From Vibrio ziniensis (GTDB lineage Bacteria; Pseudomonadota; Gammaproteobacteria; Enterobacterales; Vibrionaceae): DNA of 64,000 nt. The notes under the pieces were generated by a model. That model was given only the letters and a program-made list of their open reading frames with translations. It made no database searches and was not told the DNA's origin. The translations under genes and the position numbers were made by a program. The DNA is taken from positions 744,001-808,000 of the forward strand of contig NZ_CP049332.1 in NCBI RefSeq assembly GCF_011064285.1, given 5' to 3'. Numbering within the stretch: position 1 is the stretch's first letter; every line of letters begins with the position of its first letter. Shown piece after piece: positions 30,676 to 40,201 of this stretch.

Positions 30676-31214
30676 ATGCTAAGACGAAAGGACGCGTAAT
30701 CTTAGTCGCGATTATTGCTTTCTTTGCTCTGCCTGCCTTGCTTGCCAAGACGGTGTTAACCAATCATTGGTATCAAGCCGGTGTGACGAATAAAGGCGTA
30801 TTGATTGAGCCAAGAATCACACTCAGTTCGCTTGGATTAGAGAGTGTAACGCAGCAAAAATTGTGGCGAGTGGGTTACGTGGTGCCTGAACAGTGTGACC
30901 AACAATGCCAGCAACACATCTATATGCTAATGCAGAGCCATACTGCCCTAGGTAAAGAGCAAGGCAGGGTTGAACCAATTTTATTGCTCGAGCCGCAAAG
31001 TGATATTCAAAGTGTTGAGCATTTAACTGTTGAAAAATTGTTTGTAAACCAATCATTTATGTCTGCTATTGAGAGATCAGAAATAGTGATTGTCGATCCT
31101 CTTGGTCAGTTGGTGATGCATTACCCCAAAGCTGACCCGTCACAATTGGTTGTTCAAAGTAAAAGTGTTCTCGCGGATCTGCGTAAGTTACTCAAACTTT
31201 CAAGAGTAGGGTGA
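30672..31214 (+). CDS. Cox-operon membrane-anchored protein of unknown function
   Basis: This 180-aa protein has a single N-terminal membrane span (about residues 8-27) and a periplasmic domain. A CDQQCQ motif near residue 76 could bind copper or form a disulfide, as in SCO-like proteins, but the standard CxxxC-H set of SCO is not complete, so I do not call it SCO. Genes in this position occur in many marine gammaproteobacterial cox operons. A start at the ATG overlapping the surf1 stop is supported by AGGAGAG. A role in oxidase maturation is inferred from context. Confidence 0.8.
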   Translation: MNAKTKGRVILVAIIAFFALPALLAKTVLTNHWYQAGVTNKGVLIEPRITLSSLGLESVTQQKLWRVGYVVPEQCDQQCQQHIYMLMQSHTALGKEQGRVEPILLLEPQSDIQSVEHLTVEKLFVNQSFMSAIERSEIVIVDPLGQLVMHYPKADPSQLVVQSKSVLADLRKLLKLSRVG

Positions 31215-31219
31215 GGTGA

Positions 31220-32389
31220 ATGATGACCAACTCCAACATAGGGTTAACTCGGCTGGTTAAATTTGCACTGATATTAACGCTTACTGTAATTGCATTAGGC
31301 GCTTATACACGCTTGTCTGATGCGGGATTAGGTTGCCCAGATTGGCCTGGTTGTTATGGGCATTTCACTGTGCCTCAATCTTCGTCGGCATTAGAAAAAG
31401 CCGAGCTTTTATACCCACATTTAGATGTGGAACCTCATAAAGCTTGGCCTGAAATGATTCATCGCTATTTTGCAGGCACGCTCGGTCTGGTGGTGTTTCT
31501 CATTACGTTTCTCTGTTTCAAATCACGAGTTGTTTCGATGGCGTTGCCACTGGCGATTGCAGGGGTTGTTATCTTCCAAGCATTGCTCGGTATGTGGACA
31601 GTGACCATGAAATTGTTGCCATTAGTTGTGATGGGGCATTTGCTAGGGGGATTCACCTTGCTAGCCAGTTTGTGGTTGTTACTGTGGCAGCTGCAATCGC
31701 AAGCGATGTTTTTCCATAGCCAAGAAATTTTTTTCCAATCCCAAGATAATTCTTCCCACACCCAAGATAGTAATGTGACAATTTCTTCTAGCCTAAAACT
31801 AGCTGCTGTTGTCACTTTGCTGGTCGTAATTGGGCAGATTATGCTGGGGGGATGGACATCATCAAACTACGCCGCTTTGATGTGCAGTAGTCTGCCGATC
31901 TGCGAAGGTAATTGGACCAATTACCTAGATTTCAAAACCGCATTTACTTTGATTCATCATGGCCATGAGAGCTATGAATTTGGCGTGTTGGAATACGCGC
32001 CAAGGCTAACCATTCATGTATCACACCGTTTCGGTGCTATTTTTACCATCTTCTCCGTATCGCTGCTGGCGCTTTTGTTATGGAAAAAAGCGCTGTTTTC
32101 GTTAGCGAAAATGTTGCTCGGCGCGCTATCTGTTCAAATTCTTCTTGGCATCAGTAATGTGGTATTTAATCTGCCTTTGATGATTGCAGTGCTGCACAAC
32201 TTGGGCGCAGCACTACTGATGATTGCAGTCTTGAAATGCAATTATGCTTTGTTCTCTTATGAACGAGTCGCTTCTGCGGCGACTACTTCACCAGTGAGTT
32301 TAGAACAGACTTCACTAGCCAAATCCTCTTCGTTTGAATACCAAAAAAGCGCTACAAAACTCAGTATAAGGAAGGTATCTCATGAGTAA
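31220..32389 (+). CDS. ctaA: Heme A synthase (COX15/CtaA)
   Basis: This 389-aa membrane enzyme oxidises the C8 methyl of heme O to make heme A. Eight membrane spans are expected. Family motifs are visible: [21 protein letters not shown] in two parts ([12 protein letters not shown] and CPDWPGCYG), HRYFAG with a heme-ligand His, and later SHRFGA and LHNLGA. A polar segment of three 7-residue repeats (31709-31771) lies in the loop joining the two halves, which is unusual. GAGGTGA precedes the start. It overlaps ctaB by 8 bases. Confidence 0.93.
   Translation: MMTNSNIGLTRLVKFALILTLTVIALGAYTRLSDAGLGCPDWPGCYGHFTVPQSSSALEKAELLYPHLDVEPHKAWPEMIHRYFAGTLGLVVFLITFLCFKSRVVSMALPLAIAGVVIFQALLGMWTVTMKLLPLVVMGHLLGGFTLLASLWLLLWQLQSQAMFFHSQEIFFQSQDNSSHTQDSNVTISSSLKLAAVVTLLVVIGQIMLGGWTSSNYAALMCSSLPICEGNWTNYLDFKTAFTLIHHGHESYEFGVLEYAPRLTIHVSHRFGAIFTIFSVSLLALLLWKKALFSLAKMLLGALSVQILLGISNVVFNLPLMIAVLHNLGAALLMIAVLKCNYALFSYERVASAATTSPVSLEQTSLAKSSSFEYQKSATKLSIRKVSHE
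31709..31771 (+). repeat. Three degenerate 21-bp in-frame repeats in ctaA
   Basis: Three consecutive 21-base units start at 31709, 31730 and 31751. They encode [14 protein letters not shown] and SSHTQDS. The shared core is TTCC followed six bases later by CCAAGA. The repeat keeps the frame and adds a polar, Gln-rich linker between the two halves of heme A synthase. Confidence 0.85.
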
Positions 32390-33311
32390 GTCAGCCTCAT
32401 TTACATCTGCCAACTCAGTTGCCGCTGCTCGATCAGATATCACCGTCGCTCCCGCCCGCTGGCGAATATATTGGACTCTGACTAAACCTAAGGTTGTTGC
32501 ACTGATGTTACTGACCGCTTTAGTTGGAATGTGTTTGGCACAGCAAGCTGCGTTGCCATTACAAGAAGTCGTATTGGGATTATCAGGAATCGGTTTGATG
32601 GCTGGATCAGCAGCGGCATACAATCACCTGATTGACCGACGTATCGATGCCATTATGGCGCGAACCTATCGCCGACCATTGCCTTCTGGTGAAATCCAAG
32701 CTTATAAAGTATTCGCTTTTGCTACTGCTATCGGTATCGCTGGTTTTGCCACTCTTTATTTGGGTGTAAATGCATTAACCGCATGGCTAACGTTCGCTAG
32801 TTTATTGGGTTATGCATTGGTTTATACGGTTTATCTCAAACGAGCAACACCACAAAACATTGTTATCGCGGGTTTAGCCGGAGCTATGCCGCCATTGTTA
32901 GGTTGGACAGCCATAACTAATGAACTGCATGGACATGCGTGGCTGCTTGTCATGATCATCTTCATTTGGACCCCTCCTCATTTCTGGGCTTTGGCGATAC
33001 ATCGCAAAGACGATTATGCCAAGGCTGATATTCCGATGTTGCCCGTCACCCATGGGGTTGAGTACACCAAAACATCGATTTTGCTTTATACGTTTCTGCT
33101 GGCGATTGTGTGCTTATTACCGGTTTTGGTTGGAATGAGTGGGGTGCTGTATTTTGTCGCTTCAACCATTTTGAGCTTAGGCTTCATCTACTCGGCGTGG
33201 ATTTTAAAGTATCGTTCGGACGAGCAGTCAGCCATTACCACCTTCAAATATTCAATCTACCATTTGATGATGTTGTTTATTGCGCTGCTGCTCGACCACT
33301 ATTTCGTGTAA
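32382..33311 (+). CDS. ctaB: Heme O synthase (protoheme IX farnesyltransferase)
   Basis: This 309-aa UbiA-superfamily enzyme attaches a farnesyl group to protoheme to give heme O, the substrate of CtaA. The first Asp-rich site is [20 protein letters not shown]; later family motifs include [20 protein letters not shown]. About nine membrane spans are expected. An AAGGAAGG site supports the ATG, which overlaps the ctaA stop. It is the last gene of the cox operon and ends 10 bases from the convergent hydrolase gene; I see no clear terminator in that gap. Confidence 0.95.
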   Translation: MSKSASFTSANSVAAARSDITVAPARWRIYWTLTKPKVVALMLLTALVGMCLAQQAALPLQEVVLGLSGIGLMAGSAAAYNHLIDRRIDAIMARTYRRPLPSGEIQAYKVFAFATAIGIAGFATLYLGVNALTAWLTFASLLGYALVYTVYLKRATPQNIVIAGLAGAMPPLLGWTAITNELHGHAWLLVMIIFIWTPPHFWALAIHRKDDYAKADIPMLPVTHGVEYTKTSILLYTFLLAIVCLLPVLVGMSGVLYFVASTILSLGFIYSAWILKYRSDEQSAITTFKYSIYHLMMLFIALLLDHYFV

Positions 33312-33321
33312 CGTTTGAAAT

Positions 33322-34383
33322 CTAAGAGGCGGAATTTAAAAAGTTTTGTACTGCAGGCTCTGCCTTGATTTCTACTTCAAGTTGTTCCCACCATTTCACA
33401 GACTGGAATGACTCATTAAGAGGCATACGTTGACCAATAACTGGTGTCACCAAGTCTATACCTAACGAGCGAGCAAGATTAGAGGCTTTCTCCAAAGGCT
33501 CATACCAACGGTGCATCGACAAATCGAAGGTACTGTTATGAATTGGCATCATTACATTACCTTTAAGATCGATGTGTGCCTGAATGCTTTCGCGTGGGAA
33601 CATGTGAACTTCAGACCAAAGCTTGTTATAAGCACCTGTCTCGATCATGGTTAAATCGAAAGGTCCGTATTTGTCGCCAATCTCTTTAAACCCGCTGAAA
33701 TAGCCAGAGTCACTACTAAAGAAAATCGACTTTTCGCTGCTACGAATAACCCAGCTACCCCAAAGAGTCTGATTGCGGTCGGTCAAACCGCGACCTGAAA
33801 AATGCTGGGTAGGTGTGAATGCAAACTCGATAGAACCTCGGCTAGCACTATCCCACCAGCGAAACTCTTGGATTTTACTAGCTGGGACGCCCCATTTTTC
33901 TAGTAAAGCACCAACTTTAAGTGGCACTAGGAAGTGTTCTACTTTTTTAGCTAGTTTTTTTACTGCGGCTTTATCTAAATGGTCATAGTGATCGTGGCTT
34001 ATCAATACCACATCGATTGTTGGCAACTCTTCAATCGAAATTGGTGGCTGGTGAAAACGTTTTGGTCCTGCCCATTGCACAGGTGAAGCTCGGTCACTGA
34101 ATACAGGGTCTGTTAACACCCATTGATTGTCCAATTTCATTAAAATAGAAGAGTGACCTAAGCGGTAAACTACGTCTTCTTTTTCTATTTCTAACTGTTC
34201 ACTAGTGATACTTTGCACCGGAATCGGCTTTTTGGGCACTGTATCCTCATGTTTTTCAGTTAGATAAGCCCAAGAGATAGCTAAGAAATCACGAATGCTG
34301 TTTTTGTTATCCACTTCGTGGTTAGCAAATTTGCCATCAAGCACTGCTGTATCTGAGACTCGATTGTTTTCAACTTGATTCAT
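33322..34383 (-). CDS. Metallo-beta-lactamase-fold hydrolase (NAPE-PLD/UlaG-like)
   Basis: This 353-aa protein has the metallo-beta-lactamase fold, with the binuclear metal motif SHDHYDHLD at about residue 150. HSSILMKLDNQWVLTDPVFS before it is typical of the NAPE-PLD-like branch, as is the later metal ligand region MPIHNSTFDL. No signal peptide is visible, so it is probably cytoplasmic. The substrate may be a phospholipid-like or phosphodiester compound but is not determined. It is divergent from a TetR-family gene with a strong palindrome between them, so that regulator probably represses it. Confidence 0.88.
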   Translation of the reverse strand: MNQVENNRVSDTAVLDGKFANHEVDNKNSIRDFLAISWAYLTEKHEDTVPKKPIPVQSITSEQLEIEKEDVVYRLGHSSILMKLDNQWVLTDPVFSDRASPVQWAGPKRFHQPPISIEELPTIDVVLISHDHYDHLDKAAVKKLAKKVEHFLVPLKVGALLEKWGVPASKIQEFRWWDSASRGSIEFAFTPTQHFSGRGLTDRNQTLWGSWVIRSSEKSIFFSSDSGYFSGFKEIGDKYGPFDLTMIETGAYNKLWSEVHMFPRESIQAHIDLKGNVMMPIHNSTFDLSMHRWYEPLEKASNLARSLGIDLVTPVIGQRMPLNESFQSVKWWEQLEVEIKAEPAVQNFLNSAS

Positions 34384-34482
34384 TCTCTTTCTCCTGTATC
34401 CAAGTGAGAGGTTCCCTTACTTTTGAGTTCTATGATCGGATAGATTCATGAAGCGTTTGTGACGTTTCGTAGAACTTTTAAA

Positions 34483-34505
34483 GTAAACTATACGGTGTAG
34501 TTTAC
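34483..34505. promoter_or_regulatory. Near-perfect palindrome, probable TetR operator
   Basis: A 23-bp dyad has perfect outer arms GTAAACTA and TAGTTTAC around a 7-base centre that is itself nearly symmetric. A second, weaker copy (GTAAACT and AGTGTAA) is centred near 34530. Both lie in the gap between the hydrolase gene and the tetR gene. Size and symmetry fit a TetR-family dimer site; the assignment is inferred. Confidence 0.65.
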
Positions 34506-34569
34506 GTAATTTTAATGAAAAGTAAACTGATTAGTGTAATATTGGCGTCAGAATTGTTTTTCAAGACCA

Positions 34570-35193
34570 ATGCAGAACACAGTGATGAAAAAAACTCGAA
34601 GTGAATTAAAACGTGAAGCGATATTGTTAGCTGCCAAAGAGGCTTTCCGAGAATTCGGGGCGCAGAACACCAGCATGGATAAGATTGCGGCATTAGCGCA
34701 GGTTTCTAAGCGTACGGTATATAACCACTTTTCATCCAAAGAAGTTCTAATCATGACTTTGCTGGCTGACTTGTGGAGTGCGACAGCGAATTTAGTCGAT
34801 TCAGAGTTATTAGTTGCGTTGCCGATGGAAGAGCAGCTAGAACAATTGCTTTACAGTGAAATAGAAATTCTTTCCTCAAACGAATACATAGATCTCGCTC
34901 GTGTAGTTATTGGATACTACCTGTATCGCCCAGATGAGTTGCTTGAACAATCAGAGCAAATGGCGAAAAAAGAGAGTCAAATATTCAGTTGGCTTAAGCA
35001 TCAGGTGAGCCTGAAAAATCTTGTTATTCAGGATGTTGAACTGGCTAATGGTCAGCTACACAGCTTGGTTAAAGGGGGATGTTTCTGGCCACAAGTGATG
35101 GGTATCCAAGCCAGTCTGTCAGAGCAAGAGAAGCGCTATTTGGCTAAGCAAAACACCCAGTTTTTTATCAGTCACTACGGGTGTAAAAAATAA
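34570..35193 (+). CDS. TetR-family transcriptional regulator
   Basis: This 207-aa regulator has an N-terminal TetR helix-turn-helix (AFREFGAQNTSMDKIAALAQ, then VSKRTVYNHFSSKEVL) at about residues 22-60, followed by an all-helical ligand domain. It should repress itself and the divergent metallo-beta-lactamase-fold gene through the palindromes at 34483-34505 and near 34530. The ligand is unknown. The start ATG at 34570 was kept; ATG at 34585 (MKKTRSELKR) is an equally reasonable alternative. Confidence 0.9.
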   Translation: MQNTVMKKTRSELKREAILLAAKEAFREFGAQNTSMDKIAALAQVSKRTVYNHFSSKEVLIMTLLADLWSATANLVDSELLVALPMEEQLEQLLYSEIEILSSNEYIDLARVVIGYYLYRPDELLEQSEQMAKKESQIFSWLKHQVSLKNLVIQDVELANGQLHSLVKGGCFWPQVMGIQASLSEQEKRYLAKQNTQFFISHYGCKK

Positions 35194-35370
35194 ATTACAC
35201 ATCATCTATTTTGTAAATATTTCCATCATATTGCATTTTATTGAAAATAATGGTTGCGCAACTCGGTCTGAGTAGATTAAGTTACGGACTGAGGAAACGA
35301 GACTGCCAAAGGATTTGCTATTAACCGTTCAATAGCCCCTGCAGCGAAGCAATATAGGAAGAAGTAAGCG

Positions 35371-36423
35371 ATGTATCAAACCGATGATGTAAATATTAAA
35401 CGTATTAAAGAACTATTACCCCCAGTTGCAGTACTAGAAAAATTTCCAGCGACTGATGTTGCTTCTTCAACAACTTTTCAAGCACGCCAAGCGATTCATA
35501 ACATTTTAAATAATGAAGATGACAGACTACTTGTTATCGTTGGTCCTTGCTCTATTCATGATCCTGAAGCTGCGATCGAATATGGTAAACGCTTGAAGAA
35601 ACTGCGCGATGAGCTCAGTGGTCAGCTTGAAGTTGTTATGCGTGTTTATTTTGAAAAACCACGTACAACAGTAGGTTGGAAAGGTCTTATCAACGACCCT
35701 TACCTAAACGACACGTACAAGATTAATGACGGTTTACGCATGGGTCGCAAGCTATTGCTTGATTTAACAGACATGGGTATGCCTACTGCGAGTGAGTTCT
35801 TAGACATGATCACTCCGCAATATGTTGCTGACTTAATTAGTTGGGGCGCTATCGGTGCTCGTACAACTGAATCACAAGTACACCGTGAATTGGCTTCTGG
35901 TATTTCATGCCCAGTGGGTTTCAAAAACGGTACAGATGGCAACATCAAGATTGCTTCTGATGCGATCCGCTCTGCTGAGTCTTCACATCACTTTTTGTCA
36001 GTAACTAAGTTTGGTCACTCAGCGATTGTAGAGACGGCAGGTAACCCTGATTGCCATATCATTCTTCGTGGTGGTAAAGAGCCAAACTACAGTGCAGAAC
36101 ATGTCAGTGACATTAAAAATCAGTTAGAAGCTTCGGGCTTGCGTCAAAAAGTGATGATTGATTTCAGTCACGCAAACAGCTCTAAACAATACCAACGTCA
36201 GATGGTTGTAAGCGAGGATGTAAGCGCACAAATCGCTGGTGGTGAACACGCAATTTTTGGCGTAATGATTGAGTCACACCTTGTTGAAGGTCGCCAAGAC
36301 CTTGTTGACGGTAAAGCGCCAACTTACGGTCAATCAATCACTGATGCGTGTATTGGCTGGAACGATACAGAGACAGTATTACGCCAACTTGCCGATGCAG
36401 TAGAAAAGCGTCGTAAAGGCTAA
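35371..36423 (+). CDS. aroG: 3-deoxy-7-phosphoheptulonate synthase (DAHP synthase, AroG type)
   Basis: This 350-aa class I enzyme condenses phosphoenolpyruvate with erythrose 4-phosphate, the first step of aromatic amino-acid synthesis. The sequence follows E. coli AroG closely from the start (DDVNIKRIKELLPPVAVLEK). Conserved blocks include GPCSIHDPEAA, EKPRTTVGWKGLINDP, GARTTESQVHRELASG and IDFSHANSSKQ (metal and substrate residues). The phenylalanine-sensitive branch is most likely from this resemblance. It is monocistronic with a strong terminator; no convincing TyrR box was found upstream. Confidence 0.95.
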   Translation: MYQTDDVNIKRIKELLPPVAVLEKFPATDVASSTTFQARQAIHNILNNEDDRLLVIVGPCSIHDPEAAIEYGKRLKKLRDELSGQLEVVMRVYFEKPRTTVGWKGLINDPYLNDTYKINDGLRMGRKLLLDLTDMGMPTASEFLDMITPQYVADLISWGAIGARTTESQVHRELASGISCPVGFKNGTDGNIKIASDAIRSAESSHHFLSVTKFGHSAIVETAGNPDCHIILRGGKEPNYSAEHVSDIKNQLEASGLRQKVMIDFSHANSSKQYQRQMVVSEDVSAQIAGGEHAIFGVMIESHLVEGRQDLVDGKAPTYGQSITDACIGWNDTETVLRQLADAVEKRRKG

Positions 36424-36435
36424 TCAACGCTAAGT

Positions 36436-36465
36436 AAAAAGGCTCTCAATTTGAGAGCCTTTTTT
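36436..36465. terminator. Bidirectional rho-independent terminator after aroG
   Basis: AAAAAGGCTCTCAA and TTGAGAGCCTTTTT are perfectly complementary and adjacent, with T-runs on both strands. It lies 12 bases after the aroG stop and also faces the end of the MATE gene. Confidence 0.92.
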
Positions 36466-36500
36466 GATCTTATTTTTCAGCCATGATTGAAAAAATAACC

Positions 36501-37826
36501 TTATGACTGAATTGCTAGCTGATGTCGTTCAATTTCTTTCAATGTTCTCAGATACACCCACCAAGCCGTGCTACCCGCTAATAGATTTCCGATAAATGCT
36601 CCGATAAAAAGACCTTGTAAACCGCCCAGCTGAGATCCAATCCATAGGCACGGAAGGAAGAAAACAAACAATCTCAAAGCTGAAACAGTTAATGCAATAT
36701 AGGATTTTCCTAACGCGTTCGATACGGACACCATCAACATGCAAACTCCAAGAGAACCTAGGCTCAGAGGGACAATCATCAAGTGCCAGTTCAAAATGGA
36801 TTCAACGCTCTTTTCACTGGTCATGAGTGATGCCAATGGTGTCGACAGCGCGATAGCGACAAGCGCAATAGCGAGTTGGAAAATAAGAATAAAGCGAATG
36901 GCAATGTTTACTAGTTTTCGGATATCTGCAAGTTTGCCTGCTCCCAACATTCTGCCGATCATTGGTGGCATAGACATGGTTAATGCTAACACCGCGACAA
37001 TGGCAAAGAACTCAAAGCGAGACCCTAATGCCCAAGCTGCGACTGCGGTTGCGCCAAAGCTTGCCAATAGTTTTGTTGCTAGCATAGAAGAAAGTGGTGG
37101 CAAAAGTTGGCTTAACATTGCTGGACCCATGATATGACCGATGGATTTTACGCTTGCGACAATATCCAAATCTTGCCATTCGTAACTAATCCAGTGTTTG
37201 CCAGAAACTTTTGGCATCACTACGGCTATGCCAATACCAAATGCAAGTATGGTTGCAATAGCCGCACCATTGATGCCGAGATCAAATACAAAGATAAACA
37301 GAGGATCCAAAATCAAGTTCAGTAAGCTGGTCACCATCATCATAGTTCCGGGCAACATGGTGTTGCCATTGGCTCGGCACACGCTGTAAAGGAAATACAG
37401 AACTGCGCCTGTCCAAGCACTAATCGCCCACCATACCCAGTAGACATCAATTATCGAATAGATGGTTTCTGGTGCGTCAAGCAAGGAAAGAATAGGGTAG
37501 CGCAACAAGTAGATGATCAAACCAAACAGAGCCACGCAGCTGCTGCCCATCGCTAAAACTAAGCCGCCAAGCTGTTTCGCGTAGCGTGTTTTTTCTTCAC
37601 CCAAAGCTTTGGATATAACAGCGGTTGTTGCTATACCTAGTCCGACTTGTACACCAATGATCACCATTTGCAAAGGCATGGTGAAACCTTGTGTGGCGAG
37701 TGGAAGAATGCCAAGTTGACCGATAAATGCACTGTCGACTAACTGGAAACTCATCAGTGACAAGACGCCAAAAAGCATCGGCCAAGTCATTTGAAATAGC
37801 TGATTGGATAATGATGGAGGATTCAT
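36501..37826 (-). CDS. MATE-family multidrug/metabolite efflux transporter
   Basis: This 441-aa protein has about twelve membrane spans in two halves, the length and pattern of MATE transporters, which export cationic compounds using a sodium or proton gradient. Family-like segments include the start (LFQMTWPMLFGVLSLMSFQL, then VDSAFIGQLG) and the second-half motif with MPPMIGRMLGAG. Substrate and ion cannot be told from sequence. The resemblance is to the DinF/NorM branch. It is alone on its transcript, in the same direction as the chemoreceptor gene upstream. Confidence 0.9.
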   Translation of the reverse strand: MNPPSLSNQLFQMTWPMLFGVLSLMSFQLVDSAFIGQLGILPLATQGFTMPLQMVIIGVQVGLGIATTAVISKALGEEKTRYAKQLGGLVLAMGSSCVALFGLIIYLLRYPILSLLDAPETIYSIIDVYWVWWAISAWTGAVLYFLYSVCRANGNTMLPGTMMMVTSLLNLILDPLFIFVFDLGINGAAIATILAFGIGIAVVMPKVSGKHWISYEWQDLDIVASVKSIGHIMGPAMLSQLLPPLSSMLATKLLASFGATAVAAWALGSRFEFFAIVAVLALTMSMPPMIGRMLGAGKLADIRKLVNIAIRFILIFQLAIALVAIALSTPLASLMTSEKSVESILNWHLMIVPLSLGSLGVCMLMVSVSNALGKSYIALTVSALRLFVFFLPCLWIGSQLGGLQGLFIGAFIGNLLAGSTAWWVYLRTLKEIERHQLAIQS

Positions 37827-37944
37827 TCGCGAATTATTATCTTCATTGTTTTGAGAATGTTATTGGCGGTTATTATGGGCGAAGGAATTCACGATTGGTA
37901 CCTTAAAAGCAAACAAATGCTCAGATCCGCTGTAGCATCAACCA

Positions 37945-37968
37945 AAAGCGCCTCATTTGAGACGCTTT
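37945..37968 (-). terminator. Probable terminator of the Aer-like chemoreceptor gene
   Basis: On the minus strand AAAGCGTCTCA and TGAGGCGCTTT form a nearly perfect 11-bp stem followed by TTGG. It lies 19 bases after the chemoreceptor stop codon. Confidence 0.7.
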
Positions 37969-37986
37969 CTTTAAGAGTTTCAGTTG

Positions 37987-39543
37987 CTATAAACGTCTAA
38001 ACTGTTTGACTAAAGCACCCTGTGAATCAAGGTTTGTTACCAACGCTTTGCACTGTTTGTGTGTGTCATTGGCGAGTAGGAGAGTGGCTGTTGAGCCATC
38101 ACTGATTGATTGTACACTGGCGTTCATACTTTCCGTAACACGAGCCATTTCATCAACCGCAGTTGCTATGTGTTCATTTCGCTGTGCAATATCAGCCATT
38201 TGTGCCAGCAAGGCTTTTAGTTTGTCACCCGAATGATTGGCACTATTCACACAGTTTTGTGACAGCACATTGCCATGACTTATAGTATCTACGGCTTCAC
38301 GAGTGCTGTTTTGGATCGACTGAACTATGTTCTGAATCTCTTCGCTGGATTCTGAGCTACGTTGTGCGAGTTTACGTACTTCATCGGCTACAACGGCAAA
38401 ACCTCGACCCTGTTCACCGGCTCGCGCTGCTTCTATAGCCGCGTTTAAGGCAAGTAGGTTGGTTTGCTCAGAAACACTTTGAATCACTTCGATAACCTGA
38501 CCGATAGTCGCACTTTGTGCCGAAAGCTTCTCAATCACGCTTGTCGCTGAGTCTAGTTGTTTTGCTAGCTGCACAATTGAGTTGACCGTGTCAGCTACGG
38601 AATCCACACCTTCATTCGCTGCGGTTTGTGCGTTGTTAGCCACAGCTGATGCCGCTTGAGCGTTATTGGCAATTTCATTCGCTGTTGAATTCATCTCAGT
38701 AATGGCTGTAGCAACTTGCTCTGTTTCACGAGCCTGACCATCAAGGTTGTCAGCCGTATGATTGCAGTTCGTTGACGATGCTTTCGCGGCTTCTACAAGT
38801 TGAAGGTTCGAGTCTTGAATTCGTCCAACAACTGCGTTCAGCTCAGACTGGCGCATTTTTAGAGCAAGCTGTATTTCGGAGATATCATCAATACGCTTGT
38901 TATAAACAAGCTCCATTAGTGGGTTATCAAATACTTTACGTGCAGTCTCTGCCACTTTCTCTAAACGGCGCGTCAATACGTAACTGGTGATTACGCTCAA
39001 AAAGAACATTACCGGTACGCCAAAACCAGATAGGAAATAGTTAACAGCAGCAGAAATGATTGCAGCTCCAATAAAACCGACAGTCATGCGTTGCCATAAG
39101 CGAGTTCTCGGCATCTTTAGTTGCCAAGGCGTTTTATTTGCGCGGATCTGCGCATACACTTTTTCGGCGTTTTCAACATGTTCACGATTTGGAGATAAGC
39201 GAACAGATTGGTATTCAATGGTTTTGCCATTTTCTATAATTGGAGAAGCAAAAGCATCTACCCAATAGTGATCACCAGATTTGGTTCTGTTCTTTACGAT
39301 CCCCATCCATGAATGTCCCTTTTTTAAATGAGACCACATATCTTGGAACGCAGCTTCTGGCATATCAGGATGGCGAACAAGGTTGTGAGGTTGGCCGACC
39401 ATCTCTTCTAAACGGTATCCAGCAACTTTGCAAAATTCGTCACTCGCATAAGTAATATGGCTGCTAGGTTTAGTGATCGACAGTAGATTGTAATGAGGAG
39501 GGTAAAGGACTTCTTTTTGTGTAATTGGTTGATTAATACGCAT
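37987..39543 (-). CDS. Aer-like methyl-accepting chemotaxis protein (PAS plus signalling domain)
   Basis: This 518-aa receptor resembles the energy and oxygen taxis protein Aer. A PAS domain at about residues 20-120 contains [20 protein letters not shown], the typical Aer-type FAD-binding PAS block. A membrane hairpin lies near 150-190 ([18 protein letters not shown]). The signalling domain has the usual tip [21 protein letters not shown] chose ATG at 39543, 11 bases after AGGG; a GTG at 39555 overlaps that ribosome site. It should report redox or oxygen state to CheA. Confidence 0.93.
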   Translation of the reverse strand: MRINQPITQKEVLYPPHYNLLSITKPSSHITYASDEFCKVAGYRLEEMVGQPHNLVRHPDMPEAAFQDMWSHLKKGHSWMGIVKNRTKSGDHYWVDAFASPIIENGKTIEYQSVRLSPNREHVENAEKVYAQIRANKTPWQLKMPRTRLWQRMTVGFIGAAIISAAVNYFLSGFGVPVMFFLSVITSYVLTRRLEKVAETARKVFDNPLMELVYNKRIDDISEIQLALKMRQSELNAVVGRIQDSNLQLVEAAKASSTNCNHTADNLDGQARETEQVATAITEMNSTANEIANNAQAASAVANNAQTAANEGVDSVADTVNSIVQLAKQLDSATSVIEKLSAQSATIGQVIEVIQSVSEQTNLLALNAAIEAARAGEQGRGFAVVADEVRKLAQRSSESSEEIQNIVQSIQNSTREAVDTISHGNVLSQNCVNSANHSGDKLKALLAQMADIAQRNEHIATAVDEMARVTESMNASVQSISDGSTATLLLANDTHKQCKALVTNLDSQGALVKQFRRL

Positions 39544-39808
39544 TGTAATGAACACCCTAAAAAATCGAAAAACGGATACCGAGCCTTTGACGAGGTTTGA
39601 AGCTAAAAGACGTCACGTACTGTGATTGTTATAGGGCTTATGATTATTATTTAGAAAGTTTATACCCATCTGGTATTGGAATTGCAATCATCAAACGGGA
39701 TGGCGTGTTAAAACGAGAACTGTCTCACCAAATCTGTAGTACTGGTCTGACATCAACTGAAAAGGAAGTCAGACAACAGGAGAAAGAACTACGGAGAGCG
39801 GAAGGTTG

Positions 39809-40192
39809 TTAATCGATATAAGTCCATGACACCGCACCATCAAAATGACGAATCTTGATGGTGGTGAGGATAGTTGGATTGAACATGCGGTAGTTGACAG
39901 CGACTCTTTCGCTGTTTGACTTGTTAGCGGACGAATAATGGGTAATACAGCCGCAGTTGGTGCAGTGATGGAAGATAATATCTTTGTCACCCCAGCTGTA
40001 ATCACCTACATTATTTTCTTTGGTAATGATCTTAACTTCAGAATCTTTGAAATATCCCCAAATGGCAGCGTAACGTGAGCAAATCGAGCAATTACATTCG
40101 GTGGCTGTTTTTGAAAGATGAGGGATCTTCAAAGTGATATTCCCACAATGGCAATGACCAGTAAGTATGTCTTCGCTATTCAAATGGTCCAT
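39809..40192 (-). CDS. GFA/CENP-V family zinc protein
   Basis: This 127-aa protein has the GFA (glutathione-dependent formaldehyde-activating enzyme-like) zinc fold. Ligand cysteines are visible as GHCHCGN near residue 12, ECNCSICSRY near residue 32, and HHCTNCGC near residue 78. Several GFA proteins bind glutathione S-adducts, but the family function is loose and the formaldehyde role is disputed. It starts 9 bases after the trmY-like gene, so the two are cotranscribed, although no functional link is known. Confidence 0.88.
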   Translation of the reverse strand: MDHLNSEDILTGHCHCGNITLKIPHLSKTATECNCSICSRYAAIWGYFKDSEVKIITKENNVGDYSWGDKDIIFHHCTNCGCITHYSSANKSNSERVAVNYRMFNPTILTTIKIRHFDGAVSWTYID

Positions 40193-40201
40193 CTTTTCCC
40201 T

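Noticed and set aside
35194..35370. TyrR box before aroG
   Set aside because: A TGTAAA half-site is present but no properly spaced TTTACA partner was found.
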